The notes beneath the pieces are model-generated. The model did no database searches. It was not told the origin of the DNA and saw nothing but the letters and a program-made list of their open reading frames with translations. Of a DNA stretch of 64,000 bases, positions 12,853 to 22,577 are shown piece after piece. Position 1 is the stretch's first letter; each line of letters starts with the position of its first letter. The stretch is from Acanthococcus lagerstroemiae (taxonomy: Eukaryota; Arthropoda; Insecta; Hemiptera; Eriococcidae), in contig CM063113.1 in assembly GCA_031841125.1 (NCBI GenBank), positions 57,157,211 to 57,221,210 on the forward strand, read 5' to 3'. A program made the position numbers and the translations under genes.

Positions 12853-12861
12853 AGCCTACAT

Positions 12862-14271
12862 AGTTGCCAGTAAGTAATATTCGCTGGTCCAAGCGACGAG
12901 GATAAGATGCAGTCGAGGCCATTGTACTGTCTCACCAGAAGGTGATGTTTTTCTTTTCAACAGACTTTAAAAGAGTACATGCGATACAGGATTACAACAC
13001 AGGTTCATCACTGAGTCGCTTTTTATTTATTTTTGCAAATGGTACCAACTCTCGCCGGAAATTATAGGTACCAAAACCCCGCAAGATTACGAGGTATTTT
13101 TTTTTTCTTTTCATTCTCCTATACTGGCTCATCATGAATTTTTCCTAGTTTTGTATTTTCTCTTTCTTCCCCCGATACACTGATAATTTTTAAATCATTC
13201 ACCCATCTGTTTTTCTCCTTCAATATTTCCACTAACTTTTGCCCTATTTTCAACCAGGAACGAAGTAATAATTTTAATCTTCGAAGTACACCCAGCCAAA
13301 ATATTGATAACAGCATATTCCTATTTTCATCGAATACCATGAGTTTATCAGAAATTTCTCTTATGCTAGAGTGTTAGCAATTTGTATCCAGGGGTCCGAA
13401 TCCGGGTTGGACCAAAAATCTATACAACACGAAATTAGCGATCGAAAAATCCTCATTCCGGTACATTATCCACTTTTTTTGGTATAGTTAAATTGACTCC
13501 TTTAGAGAGGAAAAAATTAGAAATTGGCATGCCAACACAGGTCACATCGAAATCTGATTGATGTATGTTATTTGATCTTCTGAGTTACCTAGGTTAATTC
13601 TGTCTATTGGAAAACTGTTAAGAGTTTTCCAAATCAGCGATGAAAAAATGATTACGTCAAATTAGCCTATTTGAAGGGGCTAAATTAGGATTCGGCGGCC
13701 TAAATCGAAATTGGCGGATTAAAAATTTGACACTCTTTTCGAACTCAACGATGCAAGACACTCCTATACCTCTTTTACATACTGATCTTTTTTTTTTTAA
13801 GCAACATCCGAATGGCATCTTAGACTGAAAAAAAAATTGAATTTCGGGGCCCACATTAGGATCTGATGGAAAATCTAACGCTGTACGTGAATCGATGATC
13901 TAAAAACTCCAGTTTCCATACTTCGTCCAATTTTTAATGCCAAGTTAGTTTCATCTGATTCGGATCGTCTAAAATTTAGATATTTGGTTTTAAATCAAGG
14001 CTATACTAAAGGACTGATGCAATCAGTATTCGAATTCAGCGACTACTGATACTTTTCTCGGTATGCGTACAGAGTCAGACACAATCAAAAACAAACAATA
14101 CTTCATTTCTCATGGGACGCAACATGCAGAATGCCTGTTAATAAGTCAACTGAAGCTGCCAAAACACTGAGACTGAGAATGCTTGCCTCGCCGCCAATGA
14201 CTAGACCTACTCTACTGCGCTCCGCTGCTCACCGCAATCTCACTCAAGATTCAACTCGTCGGGAAGATATG
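12862..14271. other. Interior of the 11294-14731 element, non-coding
   Basis: This is AT-rich sequence with AATCAGCGAT-like motifs near 13430, 13630 and 13890 that resemble those at 10780-11030. The short frames at 13119-13340 and 13657-13854 (minus) show no family motif. No gene is called. Confidence 0.4.
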
Positions 14272-14530
14272 ATATGGACGCTGTTAAGCGTAAGGGAACC
14301 AACCAGCAAAATCTTTTTTTTTTGAGAACACGTGATTCGAAGTTCAAGAGCCATGTAGAAACTATATGACACAGCGTTTACTGATAAGCTTTTTTCAACG
14401 TGAGTACACATTTTTGAATCGGGGGCACAATTTTAAAAAATTCTACTTTTTACGCTCTTTCCAACGATACTAATAACTCATTTTATTTACACATGTTGAT
14501 TGGTTCCCTTACGTTTAACAGCGTCCATAT
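14272..14530. mobile_element. MITE-like inverted repeat, 34-bp arms
   Basis: The left arm 14272-14305 begins ATATGGACGCTGTTAAGCG. The right arm 14497-14530 is its reverse complement with two or three mismatches and ends CAGCGTCCATAT. The arms are 191 bp apart. No obvious TSD is visible. It lies inside the right part of the 11294-14731 element. Confidence 0.7.
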
Positions 14531-15166
14531 GTGAACGCGTTTGTGCAGGTGCAAGTCGCTGCTTTGCTATCAGGGTGGGGCCCGTCACACATTTTCGACA
14601 TCCTATTTTCTGCGAATTTTATTCAGTTGACTTTAAATATTCGAAAATAATCTTGAGAGCACTGGAACATAATTTTTTTCAAAAGCCGGAGGAGGGGGGG
14701 GGGTAGTTCCCCTTTGCCGACTACGCCTATGGTATCGACAGATACAATATAAGGTCATACATTTGAAAGCACTGGACTGTGGAGTCTTCCGTAACGCGAT
14801 AATAATTATTATGTGGTCTTTAGATTTTCTTCAAATGTTTAGATTAGTTACTCTTTCCTCAAAATCTCGGTTGCGAAGGAGAGGGGAGCCGAAGAAAACC
14901 CCGATGGCAGGATCTTCCAGAAGGTGGACTCATTCGTTTTCAAGTTTTCATTTCATTACGACTTTCTCAAAAAATTTTTTACACTGGGGAGAGGAGCTAG
15001 ACTGAATATTTTTTCATTTTCGCGTCTTTTCGCGCCGATTTTCAGATTCTCGCGAGCAAGATGAGATGAAAACACGAAACATGATATTGGGAGAAATGTA
15101 TAGGGACTGGTTCGCGTTTCGTCATATGTTTCGTGAAATGGTTCGTGAAAAGTCACGAAATACGTT

Positions 15167-15427
15167 CATAGACGCCGACTTGGCACTTTTTGGAGGGGCG
15201 ACGCCCCCTCAATATTTTAAACTCAAAAATGGAAAAAGTGCAACAAATTTCATCAGCAATGTTTAAATTTAACAAAAATGAAAAAAAGAAAAAAGAGAAA
15301 ACGAATAAGAATAAAATCGATAATACCGAAATATCAGACGCATCTCAATAAAATAATTATTAAGAAAAAAACGCGCTCCGACCGATTCGCCCCCCCCCCC
15401 AATATTTTCCAGAAGTCGGCGCCTATG
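15167..15427. mobile_element. MITE with CATAGRCGCCGACTT ends, perfect 8-bp TSD
   Basis: The left end reads CATAGACGCCGACTT and the reverse complement of the right end reads CATAGGCGCCGACTT. The flanks are AATACGTT (15159-15166) and AATACGTT (15428-15435), identical. The element is 261 bp, AT-rich inside, with a C11 tract near its right end. The terminal CATRGRCG and the 8-bp TSD link it to the larger element at 11294-14731, so the two are probably members of one superfamily. Confidence 0.88.
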
Positions 15428-15799
15428 AATACGTTCAGTGTATAGCCGCCTTCGTAGAAAGATGTAGATGCAAAACGAATACCATGAAAACGATTTCATC
15501 ACACCAACACACTCTGTACTCTACTGTGATAGGAGAGGGGCGTTGTATTACCCACGTCCTTTTCCTGTGAAAGAAAAAAGATGAGAAAATTGCCTGAGCG
15601 AAGCGAAGGAGATTTTTTTTAAATAACAAATAGGGTAAAATAATCTGTTTGAAATACTACAGAATTTCGCAGTCGATTTTTTTTTTTTTACAAAATTCCC
15701 TGACTTGTAGGTGAAAAATGCTGAAATTTTGAAAATTTCCTGACTTTTCCCTGACTTTTCCAGGTTTTTCTGAGAATGGACACCCTGTTTAACATGAAA

Positions 15800-16734
15800 T
15801 TTACAACCGGCTTTGGGCTTAAACCGGTGAAAATTGAATACTGAAGAGAAAAATGTTGGTGAAAATATCTCTAGTATGGTTCATGGCGGAGAGGGACGGA
15901 AAATTTTCCAGATGCGATTTGTTTTGCAGGTTTTAACGATTGCCAGCCGGACTCGACAGTTGAATTCAACTTTCAGCCTTACATTGAACTTGAAATTTAA
16001 GATACGTGTGGAACCTAGAAGGGAGTAAGAGGGAGTGAGAGGAGCCAAATTTCTCATAAAGTACAATATGGATCTCATTTCATATAGGTTAAAAGAGTCA
16101 CTTAACTTGAAAAAAATTGACGCATGATGGTTCATTTCCAGAGAAATAGACGAGTAAAATTACCAACCAAAATTTTGAATAAGGGTGTTTCACAATTCCC
16201 CCACTTTTTTATTTTCGAGTCCAATCAAGATAGGATAAACTGTTATCTCTAAATGCTAACCACTAAGTTCTAGTTTATTTCAGGGTGAAAAAATTCTCCT
16301 TCGCTTAAGTGGGGACAGGAACGTACTACCAATTTTGGAATTTTAAAAGAGACATACGTAGAGGAGTATTATGAGTCGCTAAACTTGAAAATGCAACCAG
16401 ATATTCAATCAGACCCCGGCTCGAGCCTTAACGACTTTTTCTCTTCTGAGGGATTAGTTTGAATTTGCCGAGAAAGTTGAACACGGTATCAAAATAAGAT
16501 GTTTCTTCGTCGCCGTGTACGAAAATTTTATCAAATTTTTTATCCAACTCCAATTTTTGCCATAAAATCTAAATTTGAATTCTTCAAATTGGCCCCGATA
16601 ATTTTGTTGAAAAAATTGAACAAGTATCGGGGTAAGTACGTGTTTTTAGGTCTTCAACTTCGAAAACTCAATTGAAATTCTTAATCCGATTCTGATTCGG
16701 CTTCCGAAATCCAAATTTATCTTCCTCAAATAAG
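15800..16734. other. Non-coding, interspersed-repeat sequence
   Basis: No gene is seen. Positions 16220-16360 contain the TAGTTTATTTCAGGGTGAAA and GGAACGTACTACCA blocks, shared respectively with about 5650 and 61570. Confidence 0.4.
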
Positions 16735-16915
16735 AAAAGTAGAGGCTTGGACGCCGTACGAGAGAAAAAATTCGCGTGGCAGACCGATGACGAGATGGGG
16801 AGACGAATTCATGAAGGTAACTGGGATCGGCTAGGGCAGAATGCTTAACAACCGTTGAAAATGGAGAGCTTGCGGAGAGGTCTATGCCCAAACTTGGGCT
16901 TGGTTGCTGTGTCAG
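16735..16915 (+). pseudogene. RTE-type LINE C-terminal fragment
   Basis: One plus-strand frame reads RKNSRGRPMTRWGDEFMKVT and, after two in-frame stops, WRACGEVYAQTWAW. This matches the C-terminal tail of RTE-like non-LTR retrotransposons, where an RSRGRPKTRW block is followed by W..LGEAFAQQW. The copy is 5'-truncated to its last 60 codons or so and is followed by an A-rich stretch near 16965 that may be the 3' tail. The stops show it is dead. Confidence 0.78.
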
Positions 16916-16949
16916 GGAGGGGGCACATTTACCCCTGGTATCAACATCG

Positions 16950-17710
16950 ACTGCGGCTTGTAAATAATAAAAAAATTACACTGGCATCTTTCTGAGATAT
17001 ACGCGAGTTGTTCCCTCCAGTTTTATTCATTTTGGAGGAGCCAAGGTCAAAAACTGTTCGAACTGATGTGGCATAATTCCCAAAAAATTCGTACGCTAGC
17101 CAAGTTTCATTGTTCCACCGAAGTAAGCTTCTGGGTCGAAGCGAAGAAAATCTTTTTTCATTTCTATCTCGTCTCCAAACGTTCGCCCGAACTTTTTGGT
17201 GGTATTTATAGAAAGCTAAATCAAACCCCCGTCACGCTAATCCGATGTACGAGTAAACGGTCCGCCGTAAAAAAAAAAGCTCAAAAGCATTACAATCAAC
17301 ACAACCGCTGGGAAATTTTTTCCACCCCGGGTCAGACGTCGCGTCGCTGACCCGTAATTATCTCCGCCGAAGTTCCGTTTGCTGCGAACGTGTAGATTTC
17401 AAAAGCGTCGAGATGTGTATACAGGGTGGGCGAAGCAAGATGGGGATGATATCGCGTAAATTCACTTTTCTATATTATATACGAGTACGTATAACTGCGT
17501 GCGGAAAGTTAATAGCACACATTCCTCGTTTTCAGCTTTCTCCGCTCTCTTCACGTCGTACATAGTCAACTTACACTCGCGATACCAAAACATACTCGTA
17601 GTCTCCTCTGTACATCGTTCTGTTCGCCAACTCTCTGATTTATAGGGTAACGGATGTATCAGGGTGCCCAGAATTTGTTCGGATCAGCCATTTTCCGCGA
17701 AAATCACGCC
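16950..17710. other. Non-coding stretch
   Basis: A 94-codon plus frame at 17066-17350 has no recognisable domain and starts within ordinary AT-rich DNA, so I do not call it a gene. No transposon ends were found. Confidence 0.4.
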
Positions 17711-17723
17711 CTTACGTAGGAGT

Positions 17724-17926
17724 CACTTTCTAATTTTGTTCTCAACCTGAGCCGTGGAGTTCACCCTTCCGAGCATTACCTCAGAGACGTCGGGGAGGCT
17801 GCTAGGGTTGTCTTAGTCCTTTTCTCTTCTTGCCGAAAAACCGGCCTAGGCTGAAATTTAGCGATTTGCTACCGTGGGCTCGATTCCGAGACCAGCGCGC
17901 TATTCACTCGGCCAACCAGACCACTA
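17724..17926 (-). mobile_element. tRNA-derived SINE-A, copy 2, with 13-bp TSD
   Basis: This is the reverse complement of the SINE-A head (B box GGCTCGATTCCGAG near 17878, A box GGCCGAGTGAATAG near 17912 when read on the minus strand) with the same body and TTGAGAACAAAATTAGAAA tail. It is flanked by CTTACGTAGGAGT at 17711-17723 and again at 17927-17939, a perfect 13-bp TSD. This proves retroposition of a complete unit of about 203 bp. Confidence 0.93.
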
Positions 17927-18111
17927 CTTACGTAGGAGTACGAGGGAGATTAATAAATTAATGAGTAGCTACGTAATCATGAGTGCAAATAGCTAACATT
18001 GAGGGGTATGACCTCACAGGGGGTTGATCGGTAGCAGAATTATGATAAAAATTCCTTCAGTTGTAAATTTTTCAGTTTTTTTAATGTAGGAAAATTAGAA
18101 AGATATAAAAA

Positions 18112-18573
18112 AAAAAAAGTGCAAAGTGTGCGGGCAAAGGTCTAATTGCTGAAAGTGGCGTAGAATGGTGTCCGAACCAACATACTAAAAATCCCACAAA
18201 ACACCCCGGTGCTTTTTTTTTTTTTTTTCTTTCTTTAATGAGGGTTTAGACTCACCAAAAAACAGTTTTTCGCAAATATCTCGCTGAGTATGCACTTTTA
18301 TAGAAAAACACATCAGTCAAGAATTGTTCCTCGGAAAATTTCCTATCGAATCATGTATTCAACACTTAGCCTAGACCTCATGGTCAGCCTACAAAGTTGT
18401 CCGAGATGGGCCTATTTTGCAACAAAAAAAACCTGTTTCTCACAAATAGCCTGCTCAATTCGCATTTTCAGGCAAAAATGCATCAGACAAGAATTATTCC
18501 TCATAAAATTTCCTATCGAATGATTTATTCAGCATTTAGTCTAGACCTCATACTCAGCCTACAAAGTCATCAA
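18112..18573 (+). repeat. Left TIR of the nuclease/CXC element
   Basis: This arm is the inverted counterpart of 20609-21085. It holds two tandem modules (about 18280-18415 and 18440-18573), each with TTTCCTATCGAATSATKTAT followed by a CTAGACCTCATRSTCAGCCT-type block. Each module ends in GCCTACAAAG. The arm runs straight into the pseudogene. Confidence 0.88.
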
Positions 18574-20429
18574 AAGTACGCCTGCTCCAAGAAAATGAGC
18601 GTATTACGGACAGTATCACCCGCTTTAACCGCGACTCACACGACATTCAGAAATTGTATGTGTGGTTGCAGGATCGCAATCCATTCTCCTCTGTGCCTCA
18701 TTTAGTGTCCCTGTCGACTGGCATTACAGGCAATGAAAATATCGACTATTATGAAGCTTTCAATGTCGGCAGAGACATAGAGACATGATGGAAAAATGTA
18801 TCGGTCAAAATTTCGCCAAGATTATTTTTAAACGTTCAGAGACCGTCAAAACATTGGCTAGTATGTCATCCAAGGTGAAGATTCGGGAAGATAAAAGTTT
18901 TGACGGACCTCGTACTCCTATTCCAACGAATTTCGTTGCTCAAGGAGAACAACGACCAACTTCGAGAGTACTTCAGTTATGAGTTGTCACCATTCCCTTC
19001 ATCCCTCTTTTATGTAGTCGGTATGAAGAAAACGGCAAAATCATCGCTGTACTCTTTCTTCACTACCACTGAAACTAGAGGAGACGTCAGCGATGACGTA
19101 TACTATGTCATAGATGGTGGATTTGTGCTACATAAAGTCATTTGGTCCAAAGACGTTACATATGGATCCATACGTGAAGACTGAAGGGACAAATGTGACG
19201 GTCATTTTTGACGGCTATGGAGAGAATGTGAACAACACCAAAGTTTGCAAACGCAAGAGAGGAAGTTTGAAGACCTGGGGAATGGATGTACAGTGTACAG
19301 AAATGGCAACAATCACACAGAAACAGTCATTATTTTTGTTAAGAAACAAAAATAAAGGAAGTTTGATCCGCATTCTTACACAGAAGTTCATTGAACATAA
19401 GTATTCTGTGGGCGCAGCAGAGTCCGATGCCGATACTTTGATTGTTGTGACCGCAATAGATAAAGCAAAGAACAGTCCGACCATTGTCGTTGGAGAGAAT
19501 ATAGATCTGTTGCTATTATTAGTCTCACTAACACCGACAACGGCGGAGATCTATTTCTTGAAACCAGCAATCGGCAAACAGCCAGAGAAATTATATACAA
19601 TAAGTGATGTGCAGAATATCGCAAATGTCCGGGATAGTGTTCTGATAGCCCACGCAATGACTGGGTCAGACACTACTTCCTGTATTTATCGTCAAAGCAA
19701 GACCAAAGCTTTAAAACTTTTATGTGAGCCGGAATTTGACGACATAAGAAGTACTTTCTTGGACCCTGCATCTACACCAGAAGCTGTCTTTGAAGAAGGT
19801 TGCAAGTACATAGCAGCACGGTACCGTATATCCACCACAAAATTCACGAGGCTGAACGACGTACGATTTCAGTGCTTTGCTAAAAGTGTCCGCAACAAAG
19901 TTAACCTACCTTCCCTTCCGCCCACAGAGGACGCAGCTAGGTATCACATCTATCGTGCCTACCACCAAGTACAAATGTGGCTTCAAAATCACAAAGGTCC
20001 CACCAACTGGGGGTGGAAAAAAATGAAGGAATGCTGGAGCCAGTTATTATGAGTCAACTTTGAGCTCCAGCTACTGTTCTACAGCTTATTTTTTGTGGCT
20101 GTAAAAAAGGGTGTAAAAATGCCTGCACCTGTCGGAAAGTGGGTAAGAAGCGGTACCCAGACAGTAGTATTTAAGTACCCACTAGTCTTTGAATAATAAT
20201 AATTTGTGAAATACTTCCATTTTTGGTTTTGTGTTTAGACCAAAAGTGTTTGACATTGTGCATGTCTTGTTTGGGACCAAGTTGCCTGAACGCTCGTTCC
20301 ATAGTTATATCGGAAGAACATGAAGAAGATGTAGACGATGCTTTAGAGGTGCGAGAGCAGAGCGACAATGAAGACGAGGACGTGGCCATGTGGTCAATAA
20401 CACATGATGAAGACGACGAGGACGATTAA
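18574..20429 (+). pseudogene. Decayed XPG/FEN-like nuclease with C-terminal CXC cluster
   Basis: The longest intact piece (19114-20052, 312 codons) shows, in order, IFDGYG (residues 31-36), ESDADTLI (103-110), VVGENIDLL (125-133), MTGSDTT (172-178), SLPPTEDAAR (257-266) and a WGW motif near 300. The order VFDG, acidic E/D block, GEDIDLL, TG.DT fits the FEN/XPG nuclease fold. It also matches a multicopy invertebrate family usually annotated as uncharacterised. Upstream pieces continue the family: 18588-18782 (LYVWLQDRNPF) and 18900-19150 (LLFQRISLL, YELSPFPSSLF). Downstream, beyond a frameshift near 20020 and a TGA at 20061, lies CGCKKGCKNACTCRK, then an intron, then CMSCLGPSC and an acidic tail to the TAA at 20427. 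At least four frame changes and one stop make it dead. The second acidic residue of the canonical GEDIDLL is Asn here. Confidence 0.87.
20143..20238 (+). other. Inferred 96-bp GT-AG intron splitting the CXC cluster
   Basis: The donor GTGG|GTAAGA and the acceptor TTTTGTGTTTAG|AC (AG at 20237-20238, after a T-rich stretch) join CTCRKV to a DQKCLTLC-type continuation in the same frame. This restores the expected CXC spacing. Without splicing the frame runs off. The join is inferred from sequence only. Confidence 0.75.
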
Positions 20430-20608
20430 AACCTATTATTATTATAATACTGCTATAATTAATGTAATTGTCCAATGAAATTGTGTGTATATAATTATGA
20501 TATTATATATAGAAAGTTCCTACCGCCTTCCCTTGATTCATTTCACTTGAAAAGGTTTTAGATAATCATACCTACATGTAGCATTTGAATATTAGTGCAA
20601 AAATTTGG

Positions 20609-21085
20609 ACTTTCACGACATTGTAGGCTAAGTATGAGGTCCAGGCTAAATGTTGAATAAATCATTCGATAGGAAATTTTACGCGGAATAATTCTTATCT
20701 GATGTATTTTTGTCTGAAAATGCGAATTGAGCAGGTTATTTGTGAGAAACAGTTTTTTTTTTTTGTTTTTTTTTTGTTTTTTTTTTGCAAAATAGGCCCA
20801 TTTTGGACCACTTTGTAGGTTAACTATGAGGTCTAGGCTAGGTGATGAATACATGATTCGATAGGAAATTTTTCGAGGAACAATTCTTAACTAATGTGTT
20901 TTTCCATAAAATGCATGCTCAGCAAAATGTTTGCGAAAACTGTTTTATGGGAGGGGGTGTCAAACCCCCATAAAAAGCACCGGAGGGGATTTTGTGGGAT
21001 TTTAGTATGTTGTTTCGGACACCATTCCATGCCACTTTCAGCAATCAGACCTTTGCTCTCACGCTTTGCACTTTTTTTTCCTTAT
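20609..21085 (-). repeat. Right TIR of the nuclease/CXC element
   Basis: This arm is the inverted copy of 18112-18573. It contains the same two modules (each with an ATTCGATAGGAAATTT block), an extended T-run near 20753-20786, and an extra CCCCCATAAAAAGCACCGG segment near 20965. Similarity fades outside AGCGTGCAAAG-type sequence around 21055-21085. No convincing TSD was found at either edge. Confidence 0.87.
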
Positions 21086-21159
21086 TTGCCTCCACTATTT
21101 GGGAGTTGGGGGACTTTTAGAAGATTTGGGGGTAAGCCCCCATTTGGGCCTGTGCATAC

Positions 21160-21294
21160 CGATAGATCTTTTTACCAATTTTCACGCCCTGTTTGAGAAC
21201 GAAGTCAACCTTTCCCCTCTTGCAAATGGGAAAACTCAAGAATTGGCATTAATAGGTATCTTGTTTTAAATTTCTGAGAATTTTGTTCTATCAT
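21160..21294. repeat. Interspersed repeat fragment
   Basis: The blocks CCCTGTTTGAGAACGAAGTC and CTCAAGAATTGGCATTA match, imperfectly, 7500-7565. The family is not recognised. Confidence 0.4.
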
Positions 21295-22050
21295 TCAATT
21301 CAATTCCTAATATCGACCTTTCCATGGAGTTTTGAGTTACTGCTAGTTCCTTTTCTTCTTTTCTTGTTAGGGTCAAGTCTGTGATCCGTAAGTGAGAGTG
21401 AGTAAAATACAGTCATTAAGTTCTTGCTCTTCTGAAGCAGTTTGTAAGATCCGTTCATAATATGCTTTAGACTCCACAATTTTTTCCATCCCATTGCCTT
21501 TCTTCTTTTTATTTCTTTTTGAGATTGTTCTTTTAATTATATAATTGGTCCTAAGTAGTTATATTCATGAACTTGTCTATTACGATTTTGGATGCGGAGT
21601 TTTCCTATTGCTAAGGATTTTTGTTTTAATCATGTTTATTTTTAATTCTCCGTATTTTAGACTTGAGCTATACCATTTTTTTAGCATTAGCTCGAGCTCT
21701 TCCCTGCGTTTGGATATTAGTGCTACATCATCTTCGAATCTTAGATTGCTCAAGTATTCCCCATCAATTAGTGTCCCTTTGTCTTCCCGTTCTGATTTCC
21801 TGAGTATTTCTTTCAGAGCAAGATTAAATTGTATCATAGGTGATGATGAATCTCCTTACTTGATTCTTTTCTTCACCTTAAGATATTCTCTTATTTTGTC
21901 GCGTATCATCCTTGCCTCTAGATTATGACACATGTTCTGAATTAACTGAACTAGAGCAAGTGGGTGTCCTTGGTTTTTCATAGCTTCTATCATGAAGTCA
22001 TGTCATGTTTTAAGGAGTCAAAGGCTTTTTTGGAAGTCTACAAAAGCTGT
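21295..22050 (-). pseudogene. RTE-type LINE reverse transcriptase remnant
   Basis: Read on the minus strand, the order is TAFVDFQK then AFDSLKHD (palm domain A, broken by a frameshift near 22030), MIEAMKNQGHP, and MIQFNLALKEILRKSE. Then comes YLSNLRFEDDVALIS (domain C; the usual FADD is FEDD here) and KINMIKTKILSN (domain D). Further frames give MGWKKLWSLKHIM and a tail ending near 21298. These blocks match RTE-clade reverse transcriptases. Several frameshifts and stops show a dead, 5'-truncated copy without endonuclease. Its strand is opposite to that of the RTE fragment at 16735-16915. Confidence 0.85.
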
Positions 22051-22059
22051 TATTTTAAG

Positions 22060-22264
22060 ACTGTCGTATCTTTACTACGCGCGAAATTACAAGAAAATAT
22101 GTAAGGACATCTTTTGTAGATAATTTTGTGACGAATATTTCTTGTTAGGTAATATTTTCAGATTACACGTGTTCTTTCTGAGAAAAAAGGTTAAAACCTA
22201 AATTTCCAGCAATAACATTTTATGTAGCAGTTTTTCCGTTTCAACCTTCATTTATGACCAATAT
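22060..22264. other. Non-coding, nothing recognised
   Basis: AT-rich sequence between the RTE remnant and the next inverted-repeat element. No feature can be supported. Confidence 0.4.
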
Positions 22265-22468
22265 TGTGTAATTCACGCGCTCGTCAGCTCATTTCACAAA
22301 ATTGGCAGAAAAATGCCCGCTTAGTTCATGAAATACGCGAACAAATCCGGTAAATAAGCAGACATATTGCGTATTTCTCGTAATTGACAAGGGCCTTGCG
22401 CATTTCATGAAATGAGCAATTTTCTGCCCATTACACGGAATGAGCAATTTCACAAATTGCGCCTAACA
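22265..22468. mobile_element. Possible small Ginger-like MITE (inverted GCGCAATTT style repeats)
   Basis: GCTCATTTCACAAAATTGGC and a following GCAGAAAAATG block near 22290 are inverted near 22400-22450 as AATTTTCTGCCCATT and CATGAAATGAGCAATTT. The right end reads GCGCCTAACA, close to the GCGTAACA end of the Ginger-like element at 27480-28595. The left end TGTGTAATTCACGCGC is only roughly equivalent. The assignment is tentative. Confidence 0.4.
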
Positions 22469-22577
22469 TATATATAATAATAAGAGAAACTTTAAACCTA
22501 TATTGACATATTTTCATAGGTTCTAAAGTGTTATACTTAAATACTTGCAAAGTACATAATATTTTGAACATCTATAG

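Larger units (their letters stand above)
11294..14731. mobile_element. DNA transposon with CATRGGCGTAG ends and 8-bp TSD
   Basis: The left end reads CATGGGCGTAG and the reverse complement of the right end reads CATAGGCGTAG. Both are followed inside by a G-tract and CCGG-type sequence. The flanks are GTATCAAC (11286-11293) and GTATCGAC (14732-14739), an 8-bp TSD with one mismatch. The element spans 3438 bp, but 1334 bp of that is a later insertion (11519-12852), and a further inverted-repeat element sits at 14272-14530. No transposase coding is seen, so it is non-autonomous. An 8-bp duplication is typical of hAT elements, but the termini are not classical hAT, so the superfamily is left open. 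Confidence 0.75.
9148..15787. mobile_element. Possible outer DNA transposon shell (CAGRGTGTCCATTC ends)
   Basis: The left end at 9148 reads CAGAGTGTCCATTC and is followed by repeats of TTTTCCCTGACTTTTCCAG. The reverse complement of the right end at 15787 reads CAGGGTGTCCATTCTCAG, followed by the same CTGGAAAAGTCAGGGAA-type repeats. Both ends are flanked by TTTAA (9143-9147 and 15788-15792), a candidate 5-bp TSD. Other transposons are nested inside (11294-14731, 15167-15427). No transposase is visible. Two independent solo elements remain possible, so the single-element reading is an inference. Confidence 0.5.
18112..21085. mobile_element. TIR-bounded element carrying an XPG-like nuclease/CXC pseudogene
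   Basis: Long inverted arms (about 18112-18573 and 20609-21085) bracket one decayed gene (18574-20429). The outermost shared sequence is AAAAAAAAGTGCAAAG, and the two arms agree over some 450 bp, including GGTGTCCGAAC, a pair of roughly 165-bp tandem modules, and a poly-T/poly-A stretch. The layout of TIR, a gene directly inside, then TIR is that of a cut-and-paste DNA transposon. From memory, some Academ-superfamily transposons encode an XPG-like nuclease, so an Academ-type assignment is plausible, but neither a DDE transposase nor a clear TSD is visible. It may instead be a derivative that kept only the nuclease gene. Confidence 0.75.
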
